Source: Colimorpha sp045642445 (GTDB lineage: Bacteria; Bacteroidota; Bacteroidia; Bacteroidales; P3). From it: a stretch of 20,630 nucleotides of DNA. Shown piece after piece: positions 1-7,371 of the stretch. The notes beneath the pieces are model-generated. The model had not been told where the DNA came from and did no database searches. It was given only the letters and a program-made list of their open reading frames with translations. The position numbers were made by a program, and so were the translations under genes. The stretch covers positions 1 to 20,630 of the forward strand of contig JAZUIX010000077.1 of the NCBI GenBank assembly GCA_045642445.1. Reading direction: 5' to 3'. Positions within the stretch are counted from its first letter, which is position 1. Each line of letters opens with the position of its first letter.

Positions 1-23
1 TTATGGTATCCGGAATACCATAA
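1..23. repeat. Inverted repeat (9-bp arms) at the window edge
   Basis: TTATGGTAT (1-9) and ATACCATAA (15-23) are perfect inverted complements around CCGGA. The right arm is also the first unit of the 11-bp tandem array. The repeat may continue to the left of the window, so its full extent is unknown. Confidence 0.8.
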
Positions 24-69
24 CGATACCATAACGATACCATAAGGATACGATAACGATACCATAACG
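15..69. repeat. 11-bp tandem repeat, five copies
   Basis: The unit ATACCATAACG is repeated head to tail at 15-25, 26-36, 37-47 (AAGG variant), 48-58 (ATACG variant) and 59-69, and a partial copy follows. Eleven bases is close to one DNA helical turn, so a protein bound to each unit would sit on one face of the DNA. That could be an operator or iteron-like cluster, or it may only be a slippage-prone microsatellite. It lies about 140 bp upstream of the promoter of the S8 protease gene. From 70 to about 185 I see only AT-rich sequence with no gene. Confidence 0.85.
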
Positions 70-209
70 ATAAAAGAATGGAGGACGGATAATATAGGAA
101 GGTCGGGAAAAAAAACGATTCAAAACAATTCCGGAGAGGCAGTTTTGAGCGAAAAAAAGGAAATATGAAATATTTTTATAGAATTAATCATTATATCTCG
201 ATTTTTTTG

Positions 210-217
210 TATCTTTG
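210..217 (+). promoter_or_regulatory. Bacteroidota-type -7 promoter element (TATCTTTG)
   Basis: TATCTTTG matches the TAnnTTTG -7 consensus used by the primary sigma factor of Bacteroidota. A clear TTTG -33 element is not visible about 20 nt upstream, so the call rests on the -7 box and its position. It would give a 5' leader of roughly 55-60 nt, AT-rich and without a strong Shine-Dalgarno sequence, before the ATG at 282, which is normal for this phylum. Confidence 0.6.
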
Positions 218-281
218 CATTTACATATTTTCGAAAGTAAAAAAACAACAATTTATATATTAACAAATTAGAAAATCGGTT

Positions 282-2417
282 ATGCGCAAAGTATTATTTC
301 TTGCAGCAATTCTTGTTTCGCTTTCAGCCTCTGCCCAAACGGTGAAGCTGTCGGCAGAGAAGAAATGTGACGCCGTAAATCAGGTAAAACTGATGAAGAT
401 TCGCCAGGACAAAACCGCCACCCCGATGGTGAGCATGTTGGCCAAAGTGGCCAAAAGTTTCGATGCCGAACGGTTCCGCTCGGAAGGCATCATCGTTGGC
501 GCCAAGGCGGGCGACATCGTAACGCTGCGTGTGCCGCTGGAGAAGATGGACTTTGTGGACAATAGCTCCGACATCGTTTTCTACAGCCTTTCGGAAGGCA
601 TCATCGCCCCCACGATGAACAACACCCGTTTCGACACCCGCACCGATAGCGTGCAGGCGGGCCTCGGGCTTCCGCAGGCCTATCGTGGCGACGGGGTGAT
701 CGTGGGCATCACCGACTGGGGTTTCGACTACACCCACCCCAATTTCAACAATAAGGACGAGGACAACTTCCGCGTGCTCCGCGCCTGGGACCAGTTCAAA
801 CTCTCCGGCCCTGCCCCTTCGGGCTTCACCTACGGCACCGAGCACAACGGCCGCGAGGAACTGATGGCCGCCCAATGCGACACCTCGGGCCTCTACGGCT
901 ATGCCACCCACGGCTCGCATGTGGCTGGCATCAGCGCCGGCCGAGGCATCAACGGCCGCAATGTGGGTCAGGCACCCTACGCCAATCTGCTCTTCGCTTC
1001 GTTCCGTCTCGACCTCGTTTCGTGGCTTGATGCTGTGGAATGGATGAAGAATGTGGCCAAAGAGGAAGGCAAGCGACTGGTGATCAACAGCAGCTGGGGC
1101 ATGTATACCCTCGGACCTTTGGACGGCACATCTTTGGCCAGCCAAGCCATCAACAACTATTCCGACAGCGGTTTGGTGTTCGTGACCAGCGGTGGCAACT
1201 GTGGCGACGATCGTTTCCATTTCGGCTGGAACTTCCACCGCTATTCGGACAACACTATCGACACCATACGCACCGTGGCCGACTACTACGGCTCGGAGGA
1301 GATTGGCCAGGCCCTCATCTTCTGGGGCGAACCCGGCCAGGCTTTCGACATGACCTTCTCGATGGTGCGCAACGGTGAGGCCACCCCGTTCAGATGGGTG
1401 CACACCGCCGATGGTGACTTCTACCTCGACAGCGCCCTCGTGGCCGGAACCGACACCCTGCCTTTCAACATCACCGTGGAGCAGTCGCACCCGCTGAACG
1501 GACGCCCCCATGTGCTGCTCAATGTTTCGAAAGACAGACATTATCAGATCCACATCGCTTTCACAGCCGATTCCGGCACCGTGCACGCCTGGAACATCTG
1601 CAACCTGGCCAATGGTGCGGGCAATATGGGCACCCCTTTCTCAAAGAAAAGCATCATGGGTTATGTTGAAGGCAACAACGAATACGGCATCGGCGAACCC
1701 GCCTGTGCCGAAAGCTGCATTACTGTGGCCGCCCATACTGCCGATGTTCGCAAGAACGACTCGACCGTGGTTTTGGGTTATCTGGCCGACTTTTCGAGCC
1801 ACGGCCCCACCCTCGACGGCCGCCACAAACCCGATGTTTCGGCTCCCGGCGTAAACGTTGTTTCCTCTATCAGTTCTTTCTCCGACGAGACCTATACCGC
1901 CACGATGACCTACAGCTATGAAGGCCGCAAATACATCTGGTCGAAAATGTCGGGCACCTCTATGTCGGGTCCTGCCGTCACAGGCATCGTGGCTCTGATG
2001 CTTCAAGCCAACCCCTATCTTTCGGCACAGCAGGTGCGCAGCATCCTTTGCTCCACCGCCCGCAACGATGAGCACACCGGCCCTCTGCATGCCCGCGACA
2101 GCATCAGCAACACTTGGGGTTGGGGCAAAGCCGATGCCATGGCGGCCGTCAATGCTGCCATAGCTCGCCTCGACATCAACAATCTGAACGAGGAGTTTTT
2201 TGAAAAATCGCTCCAAGTGTATCCCAATCCCGCGAGCGACCGCATCACCGTGTTGACAGGACGCGAGAACCCCGAAACCGTGATTGTATACTCTATGGAG
2301 GGACGCATCATGATGCAGCAGGAGGTGTCGCTGGAAGGCCAGATGGACATCTCGACATTGCCTCACGGCGTCTATATTGTCAAATGCGGAGCCCGCACCT
2401 CTAAACTGATTCATTGA
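282..2417 (+). CDS. Secreted subtilisin-like serine protease (S8) with T9SS sorting domain
   Basis: This 711-residue protein is a subtilase that probably degrades proteins outside the cell or at its surface. A signal peptide covers residues 1-19 (hydrophobic core, then SASAQ). The catalytic triad is intact: Asp145 in GITDWG, His210 in HGSHVAG and Ser560 in SGTSMSG. The roughly 350-residue span between His and Ser is far longer than in minimal subtilisins and suggests an inserted beta-rich domain, as in other Bacteroidota S8 enzymes. The last 70 or so residues contain YPNPAS and a GVYIVK-type ending, the pattern of type-A T9SS C-terminal sorting domains, so export should be Sec, then T9SS, with removal of this tail. 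It has its own promoter near 210. The substrate is unknown. The start at 282 fits the signal peptide. Confidence 0.93.
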   Translation: MRKVLFLAAILVSLSASAQTVKLSAEKKCDAVNQVKLMKIRQDKTATPMVSMLAKVAKSFDAERFRSEGIIVGAKAGDIVTLRVPLEKMDFVDNSSDIVFYSLSEGIIAPTMNNTRFDTRTDSVQAGLGLPQAYRGDGVIVGITDWGFDYTHPNFNNKDEDNFRVLRAWDQFKLSGPAPSGFTYGTEHNGREELMAAQCDTSGLYGYATHGSHVAGISAGRGINGRNVGQAPYANLLFASFRLDLVSWLDAVEWMKNVAKEEGKRLVINSSWGMYTLGPLDGTSLASQAINNYSDSGLVFVTSGGNCGDDRFHFGWNFHRYSDNTIDTIRTVADYYGSEEIGQALIFWGEPGQAFDMTFSMVRNGEATPFRWVHTADGDFYLDSALVAGTDTLPFNITVEQSHPLNGRPHVLLNVSKDRHYQIHIAFTADSGTVHAWNICNLANGAGNMGTPFSKKSIMGYVEGNNEYGIGEPACAESCITVAAHTADVRKNDSTVVLGYLADFSSHGPTLDGRHKPDVSAPGVNVVSSISSFSDETYTATMTYSYEGRKYIWSKMSGTSMSGPAVTGIVALMLQANPYLSAQQVRSILCSTARNDEHTGPLHARDSISNTWGWGKADAMAAVNAAIARLDINNLNEEFFEKSLQVYPNPASDRITVLTGRENPETVIVYSMEGRIMMQQEVSLEGQMDISTLPHGVYIVKCGARTSKLIH

Positions 2418-2420
2418 TTT

Positions 2421-2455
2421 GTGAAAAGTGAATTGTGAATTGTGATTCTTAACTC
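2421..2455. repeat. Intergenic GTGAATTG-type repeat
   Basis: The spacer after the S8 protease has GTGAAAAGTG followed by GTGAATTGTGAATTGTGATTC, that is, GTGAATT direct repeats. The same motif style recurs at 7278, 17512, 18915, 20134 and 20488, always between genes. No recognisable TAnnTTTG box or terminator is present in this 55-nt spacer. Confidence 0.55.
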
Positions 2456-2472
2456 TAAACTAAATACCGCTC

Positions 2473-3438
2473 GTGCTTAAACTATTTCGAAAAGACGTCT
2501 TCCTTCAAGCCTTTATCATCATCATATTGGCTGGGGTGTTGTGGAGCCGGTCGTTTGTTAATCAAACAGCCATCCCCACACAAGGTGGCGGCTATATTTA
2601 CTACCAATTGGCAGGATGGATCCCCCCCATTGTGGCCACCATCCTCGGCTTTATAATCATGCTTCTGGAAGGCTTTCTGCTGAACATGCAACTGTACAAA
2701 AACAAGCTGATAAATCAGAACACCCTGATGCCCATGCTGTTTTATGTCATTGCCATGAGTCTCACCACCGACCAACTCACCCTCACCCCTATCCTTATCG
2801 GAAACCTTTTCATCATCACCTGCATCGATAACCTGATGCTTACCAGCACCTATCTGTCCCTCCCCATAGGCAAAACCTTCGGTGCCGCGGCAAGTATAGC
2901 CATGGCAACGATATTTTGTCCGGCCATGTCGGCATTCCTCATTCCTCTGGTCATCAATATTTTCAACCTGAGCCTTTACGGCTGGCGCGATTTGACTATG
3001 ATTGTGTTAGGATTGCTGGCACCATATATTATGGTGGAGACCTACTATTTCGTTGTGGACGAAATGTTCTACCAGAACTACCTTTTCCTCTACGACATCA
3101 CCAATATCAACTTTGTGTTTCACGGATCTATGTATCAATGGATTGGAAGCATATTGTTCGCATTACTGGTGTTGATTGGTTTCTTTGCCAGTGTGGCTGT
3201 AAGCCAAAGCAAAGGCATCAATTTCAAGAAAAACACCTCCACGGTGATGATTTTCTTCTTAGGCAGCATCTGCTATTTGGGATTCACCCAGGTGGTTCCT
3301 ATGACATCGCAATGTTTTGCAGTACCTTTGGCTTTGGCAACCACCATGCTGTTTTATGAAAAGAAACGCAATGAAACGGTTTGGAGTATTCTGCTTTTGC
3401 TCATCATAGTAGCGGCATTTATTTGGAACATCATGTAA
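2473..3438 (+). CDS. DUF6427-type integral membrane protein
   Basis: A 321-residue protein made almost entirely of hydrophobic segments, about eight to ten membrane helices (for example residues 9-26, 46-70, 135-165, 220-245 and 300-320). The N-terminus LKLFRKDVFLQ followed by a helix, the overall length and the position just before rnhB fit the Bacteroidota-restricted DUF6427 family, which has no established function. I recognise it by pattern and cannot confirm it by search. Translation starts at a GTG; no internal ATG would keep the first helix. It lies 16 nt upstream of rnhB and is probably the first gene of an operon running to 6686. Nothing in the sequence shows catalytic or substrate-binding residues. 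Confidence 0.8.
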   Translation: MLKLFRKDVFLQAFIIIILAGVLWSRSFVNQTAIPTQGGGYIYYQLAGWIPPIVATILGFIIMLLEGFLLNMQLYKNKLINQNTLMPMLFYVIAMSLTTDQLTLTPILIGNLFIITCIDNLMLTSTYLSLPIGKTFGAAASIAMATIFCPAMSAFLIPLVINIFNLSLYGWRDLTMIVLGLLAPYIMVETYYFVVDEMFYQNYLFLYDITNINFVFHGSMYQWIGSILFALLVLIGFFASVAVSQSKGINFKKNTSTVMIFFLGSICYLGFTQVVPMTSQCFAVPLALATTMLFYEKKRNETVWSILLLLIIVAAFIWNIM

Positions 3439-3454
3439 AAGACTGACTTGTAAC

Positions 3455-4051
3455 ATGCTTTTATCTCAATACACACCTGATTTGATTGAATGCGGCTGCG
3501 ATGAAGCCGGACGCGGATGTCTTGCCGGAGCCGTGTTTGCAGGTGCTGTAGTTCTGCCCAAAGGCTACCACAACGAACGCCTCAACGACTCAAAGCAACT
3601 GAGCGAACGGCAGCGCTACCAATTGCGCGAAGAGATAGAGCACGACGCTTTGGCTTGGGCAGTTGCCTCGGTTTCGGCCGAAGACATCGACAAGACCAAT
3701 ATACTGCGAGCCGCGATACATGCCATGAATTTGGCTGTACAACAACTGAAAATCACTCCGGAACTACTGCTCATCGACGGCAACAGATTCTACAACGAAG
3801 GCTTTATCAATTACTGCACAGTTGTGAAAGGTGACGGAAAATACATGTCGATAGCTGCGGCATCGATACTGGCCAAGACCTATCGTGACGACTATATGAT
3901 GAACCTGCATCAACAATACCCCCAATACGGCTGGGACAACAACAAAGGCTACCCTACCGCCGCTCACTACGCCGCCTTGGCAGAATATGGTCCTTCGCCC
4001 GTGCACCGCATGACTTTCAAACTTTCAAAAAATATTAAAACAAACAAATAG
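3455..4051 (+). CDS. rnhB: Ribonuclease HII
   Basis: The 198-residue protein cuts the RNA strand of RNA-DNA hybrids and removes misincorporated ribonucleotides in the cytoplasm. The family signature is complete: CDEAGRG with catalytic Asp16 and Glu17, then the DSKQLSE motif near residue 45, LLIDGN with Asp108, and the SIAAASILAKTYRD block ending in Asp145. This supplies all four acidic residues that bind the two metal ions. Length matches bacterial RNase HII. The ATG at 3455 places DEAGRG at its usual distance from the N-terminus. The stop codon TAG shares its last base with the GTG start of the next gene, indicating translational coupling. Confidence 0.97.
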   Translation: MLLSQYTPDLIECGCDEAGRGCLAGAVFAGAVVLPKGYHNERLNDSKQLSERQRYQLREEIEHDALAWAVASVSAEDIDKTNILRAAIHAMNLAVQQLKITPELLLIDGNRFYNEGFINYCTVVKGDGKYMSIAAASILAKTYRDDYMMNLHQQYPQYGWDNNKGYPTAAHYAALAEYGPSPVHRMTFKLSKNIKTNK

Positions 4052-4566
4052 TGGCTATCTTCGACATATTAAAAGAGCAACGACGCCTCCGGATGCTACA
4101 AGACTTATCGCTTGTGCAGCATAAGAAATGTCTCAAGAATCTTGACGACATACAAACCGTAGGCATCATTGTCCACAATCTTACTGACGAAGAGCAGTTC
4201 ACCATGTTGCAGTTTGAGCAATTGATGTCACGTCGTGGCATACCGATTGAAAAGATTGAACTCGGTGCTGATGAGGAATCTTATCTCGACAACGAAGGAA
4301 TCCCCAAAGCAGAATTCCTACACAACTTCATCAATAAGCATTACGACATTCTTATCGACACAACTATAAACAACGACTTTTTCGGACTTTATGTCTCACT
4401 TCGCAGCAAAACATCCCTGCGCGTTGCTTATGCTGACGCAAACCAAAAACTGAGCCCTATTGCTTTAGCCACCTACGACCTCTTCGTCCAAGGTTCCGGG
4501 CCAAGGCAACTGGTACCTTTCCTTACTGGCCTTTTAACCATATTATCTCAAATCAGAAAAAATTAA
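4051..4566 (+). CDS. DUF6913-like conserved protein
   Basis: A 171-residue soluble protein with no signal peptide or membrane helix. It resembles the small DUF6913 family that sits directly before dapA in many Bacteroidota genomes; function unknown. Visible features are a basic N-terminal helix (KEQRRLRM), an alternating beta/alpha pattern (VGIIVHN; YDILIDTT; LRVAYAD) and a conserved-looking FVQGSGPRQLVPFL stretch near the C-terminus. It starts with GTG, overlapping the rnhB stop by one base, and ends 20 nt before dapA, so it must be co-transcribed with both. The family assignment is from memory of the context and pattern. Confidence 0.75.
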   Translation: MAIFDILKEQRRLRMLQDLSLVQHKKCLKNLDDIQTVGIIVHNLTDEEQFTMLQFEQLMSRRGIPIEKIELGADEESYLDNEGIPKAEFLHNFINKHYDILIDTTINNDFFGLYVSLRSKTSLRVAYADANQKLSPIALATYDLFVQGSGPRQLVPFLTGLLTILSQIRKN

Positions 4567-4586
4567 TAAACAATATTACAATCATC

Positions 4587-5471
4587 ATGAAAAACCCATT
4601 TCTCGGTACAGGTGTGGCATTGATAACACCATTTAGGAAACAAGAAACGATAGATTTTAGCAAATTGGAGAGTTTGATAAACAATGTTATCAACAATGGG
4701 GTTGACTATGTCGTGGCCCTGGGCACCACAAGCGAGGCTGCCACCATGACCGAAACAGAGCGTCATGCCCTGCAGGACTTCATCGTTGAAACTGTGGGAG
4801 GTCGCTGTCCCATCATGCTCGGTTTGGGTGGCAACAACACCTTGGCTGTAACTGATGCGATTGCCAATACCAATTTCGACGGGATCAGCGGCATTCTCTC
4901 TGTGGCACCTTACTACAACAAACCCAACCAACGCGGTCTTGCCCAACATTTCAAACAAATCTCCGAAGCTTCACCCGTTCCTGTGGTCATCTACAATGTC
5001 CCTGGCCGTACAGGTGTAAACATTGCAGCCGACACCACCCTGCAACTTGCCGAAGAATGTCCCAACATTATCGGCATCAAGGAAGCCTCAGGCAACATTG
5101 CCCAAGTAATGCAGATTTTGCGCAACAAACCCGAAAGATTCCTCGTCATCTCAGGCGACGACTCCCTCACCTACCCCATGATAACATTGGGCGCATCGGG
5201 TGTTATCTCCGTTATTGCCAATGCTCTGCCCAAAGAGATGTCCTCGATGGTCAAATATGCCATGAAGGGTGATTTGAAAAAAGCGTTGCCGCTGCATTAC
5301 AAAATGCTTCCACTAATGAACGCCATTTTTGAAGAAGGAAACCCTGCCGGCATCAAGGCACTCGTAGAAATCGAAGGTTATGCCAACAACGTGCTGCGTA
5401 TGCCATTGGTGAAAGTGAGCAAGCCTCTCTATAACAAGATTGCATTACTCTATGACGGATTTAACGCATAA
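4587..5471 (+). CDS. dapA: 4-hydroxy-tetrahydrodipicolinate synthase
   Basis: This 294-residue cytoplasmic TIM-barrel enzyme condenses pyruvate with aspartate semialdehyde, the first step committed to diaminopimelate and lysine. The Schiff-base lysine is Lys165 in GIKEASGN. The catalytic tyrosine is Tyr136 in VIYNVPGRTG, with Arg141 following. The GTTSEAATM motif supplies Thr47 and Thr48, and Tyr109/Tyr110 (APYY) provides the tyrosine donated across the dimer interface in the E. coli enzyme. Length equals the family norm. It lies in the middle of a tight operon; its 3' end overlaps the thioesterase gene by 20 nt. No lysine riboswitch is seen upstream, but the gene is internal to the operon so none would be expected there. 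Confidence 0.97.
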   Translation: MKNPFLGTGVALITPFRKQETIDFSKLESLINNVINNGVDYVVALGTTSEAATMTETERHALQDFIVETVGGRCPIMLGLGGNNTLAVTDAIANTNFDGISGILSVAPYYNKPNQRGLAQHFKQISEASPVPVVIYNVPGRTGVNIAADTTLQLAEECPNIIGIKEASGNIAQVMQILRNKPERFLVISGDDSLTYPMITLGASGVISVIANALPKEMSSMVKYAMKGDLKKALPLHYKMLPLMNAIFEEGNPAGIKALVEIEGYANNVLRMPLVKVSKPLYNKIALLYDGFNA

Positions 5472-5874
5472 GGCCCAAGAGATTTTCTCCCACGACATCT
5501 ATGCTACGGCGACCACAGGCGTAGTGATTGAATCGGTGGAACTCGACTATGCACGCTGCTCATTGATGTTGCAACAGCAACATCGCAACGCAATGGGTGC
5601 TGTGATGGGTGGCGTGATGTTCACACTGGCCGATTTGGCTTTTGCCGCAGCCGCCAACAGTTTTTGTCTTCAAGAAGAGTGCGACCTCTCCTGGGTCTCG
5701 CTCGGAAGCAATATCCAATATCTTTCCCAACCCAAAAGCGACAAACTCATTGCCGAAACGCAATGCATCAAACGCGGCCGTACCACCTGCCTCTTCTCTA
5801 TCACCATTCACGACGAACTCAACAACATCATTGCCCATATTACCACCTCTGGCATGAAAACGAACTCAAAATGA
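5452..5874 (+). CDS. PaaI-like hotdog-fold thioesterase
   Basis: A 140-residue single-domain hotdog protein, probably hydrolysing an acyl- or aryl-CoA thioester. The core motif is RNAMGAVMGGVMFTLADLAF at residues 46-65 of this start, matching the N-x-x-G-x-x-x-GG-x-x-x-x-LAD pattern of the PaaI/YdiI group; the His usually found before GG is Met here, a variant I believe occurs in a subgroup of this family. A longer reading from a TTG at 5440 adds four residues (MHYS), but the ATG at 5452 is the better start. It overlaps dapA by 20 nt, and its stop overlaps the next start as ATGA (5871-5874). The substrate cannot be told from sequence; the operon neighbours do not name one. Confidence 0.85.
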   Translation: MTDLTHKAQEIFSHDIYATATTGVVIESVELDYARCSLMLQQQHRNAMGAVMGGVMFTLADLAFAAAANSFCLQEECDLSWVSLGSNIQYLSQPKSDKLIAETQCIKRGRTTCLFSITIHDELNNIIAHITTSGMKTNSK

Positions 5875-6686
5875 CTATCACCGAACTACAAAAAAACATA
5901 CAAAACGAATACGCTAAATTCTGCGAATTATACGACAGTCACCTTCGCGGAGATAGCACCCTACTTAACGAAGTGAGCGACTATCTGGCACAAAAGCCAG
6001 GCAAGCGACTTCGCCCCCTTTTAGTGCTTTTGTCGGCAAAAGCATGTCAGACGATGCACCCTAAGCACATCCTCCTTGCCCTCACCGTCGAAACACTTCA
6101 CAATGCCACACTGATGCACGATGATGTGGTAGACGAATCCGACCATAGACGTGGACAAGAATCTGTGCGCCGAAAATGGGGAAACCAAGTTGCTGTACTT
6201 TGTGGCGACTACTATCTCTCCAAGGTTATGTCTATTCTGAAAGAGGTTTCCGACAAACAATCTGCCAACATCATCAACGACACTGTATCCACCATGTGCA
6301 TTGGCGAGTTGGAGCAATTGGATTCCATCAAATATTCCCAACCTTCAGTCGAAACCTATATCAATATCATTGGCAAAAAGACAGCCTCTCTGATGGCAGC
6401 ATGTTGCGAATTAGGTGCACGAAACTTTGAACATCCTGAAGACCACTCATTCGAGCATGCCCTACATGACTTCGGATATCATTACGGCATAGTCTTTCAA
6501 ATTCACGACGACATCAACGATATGAACAATGCTCACGACATAGGTTTGCCTGAAAGCGCCATGGTAGAACAATTACTCACCACTCATACCCAGCAGGCTC
6601 GTGAGGCATTGGCTGCCTTGCCCGAATCGGAGGCTAAAACCACCTTGCTCTCGCTTTTGCTCCCCGATGCACCACAACCTGTTTGA
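5871..6686 (+). CDS. Polyprenyl diphosphate synthase family protein, internally shortened
   Basis: A 271-residue all-alpha prenyltransferase that would add isopentenyl diphosphate units to an allylic primer. The GKRLRP motif (residues 44-49), the first aspartate-rich motif DDVVDESDHRRG, and the second, FQIHDDIND, are all present. The segment that normally follows the second motif (GK..GNDL.EGK.TLP and two helices) is missing: the protein passes from DMNNAHDIGLPES straight into the last helix, MVEQLLTTHTQQAREAL. Relatives are usually about 320-325 residues, so some 50 are absent with the frame kept. Activity is therefore uncertain. Start is the ATG in the ATGA overlap with the thioesterase; the long open upstream extension is a shadow of that gene. 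Last gene of the operon; 6687-6756 after it is about 90% A+T with no visible promoter box or terminator hairpin. Confidence 0.88.
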   Translation: MTITELQKNIQNEYAKFCELYDSHLRGDSTLLNEVSDYLAQKPGKRLRPLLVLLSAKACQTMHPKHILLALTVETLHNATLMHDDVVDESDHRRGQESVRRKWGNQVAVLCGDYYLSKVMSILKEVSDKQSANIINDTVSTMCIGELEQLDSIKYSQPSVETYINIIGKKTASLMAACCELGARNFEHPEDHSFEHALHDFGYHYGIVFQIHDDINDMNNAHDIGLPESAMVEQLLTTHTQQAREALAALPESEAKTTLLSLLLPDAPQPV

Positions 6687-6756
6687 TAAAAATAATATAA
6701 TGATACAATAAATAATTAATAAAAGATACATAATAATAAATTTAAAATAAAACAAC

Positions 6757-7263
6757 ATGAAAAAGCTCCTTCTCTCTTTGGTTTGTATGACCATCGCTGG
6801 TTTTGCACTGGCCCAGAACGCACAATTGCCTCAGAACATCACCATCAAAGCTCTTGACGGCACCTCTGTACAAACTTCTGCCATCCAAAACGACGGCAAA
6901 CCTATGATTATCAGTTTTTGGGCAACGTGGTGCAAACCCTGCAACCGCGAACTCAACACCATCAAGGAAGTCTATGAAGAGTGGCAAGCCGAAACCGGTG
7001 TCAAACTGGTGGCCATTTCGATCGACGATGCACGCAGTGCCAACCGTGTAAAGCCCCATGTCGATGGCAACGATTGGGAATACGAAGTGTATATCGACCA
7101 AAACCAAGATTTCAAACGTGCCATGAACGTGGTCAATGTGCCCCATACCTTCGTTGTGAATGGCAAAGGCGAGATTGTTTGGCAACACACCTCCTTTGTC
7201 GAAGGTAGTGAAGAAGAACTTCTCGAAGTCGTAAAACAGGCTGCTGCAGCCACTGAAGAATAA
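6757..7263 (+). CDS. TlpA-like periplasmic thioredoxin
   Basis: A 168-residue secreted thioredoxin-fold protein. The signal peptide is residues 1-20 (MKKLLLSL...ALAQ), without a lipobox cysteine, so it should be a soluble periplasmic protein. The redox motif is WATWCKPC with Cys59 and Cys62. The cis-proline lies in NVPHTFVVN, and the extra segment before it (VAISIDDARSANRVK) is typical of the TlpA/ResA group, which reduce disulfides in exported proteins. Length is normal. It precedes a DUF6029 barrel and an Omp28-like CxxC lipoprotein, suggesting a joint envelope redox or assembly role (inference). Confidence 0.9.
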   Translation: MKKLLLSLVCMTIAGFALAQNAQLPQNITIKALDGTSVQTSAIQNDGKPMIISFWATWCKPCNRELNTIKEVYEEWQAETGVKLVAISIDDARSANRVKPHVDGNDWEYEVYIDQNQDFKRAMNVVNVPHTFVVNGKGEIVWQHTSFVEGSEEELLEVVKQAAAATEE

Positions 7264-7277
7264 TATTTGTAAGCTAG

Positions 7278-7357
7278 TGAATTGTGACAAGTGAAGAGTG
7301 AAAATTGGCTATCGCAGTCATATCACATTTCACTTATCGCTAATCACATTTCACAAA
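7278..7357. repeat. Intergenic inverted repeat of TGTGA/TCACA motifs
   Basis: Between the thioredoxin and DUF6029 genes, repeated GTGAATTGTGACAAGTGAAGAGTGAAAA is followed by the opposite-strand form, ATCACATTTCACTTATCGCTAATCACATTTCAC. The two halves form an imperfect inverted repeat that could make a weak hairpin. No coding role is apparent; a GTG in it opens the downstream frame but is not a believable start. Confidence 0.55.
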
Positions 7358-7371
7358 CAATACGTATATCA

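Noticed and set aside
1..69. 11-bp repeats considered as a CRISPR array
   Set aside because: The units are too short and adjoin without spacers, and there are no cas genes in the window.
324..1586. 420-residue open frame on the minus strand inside the S8 protease gene
   Set aside because: It is opposite a protein with an intact catalytic triad and signal peptide. It is open only because the sense gene rarely uses codons whose complement is a stop, and its product is low-complexity His/Val/Gly.
5664..5870. Upstream extension of the polyprenyl synthase frame
   Set aside because: It reads through the thioesterase gene in another frame and gives Arg/His/Gln-rich nonsense. The ATG in the ATGA overlap at 5871 starts a normal family N-terminus.
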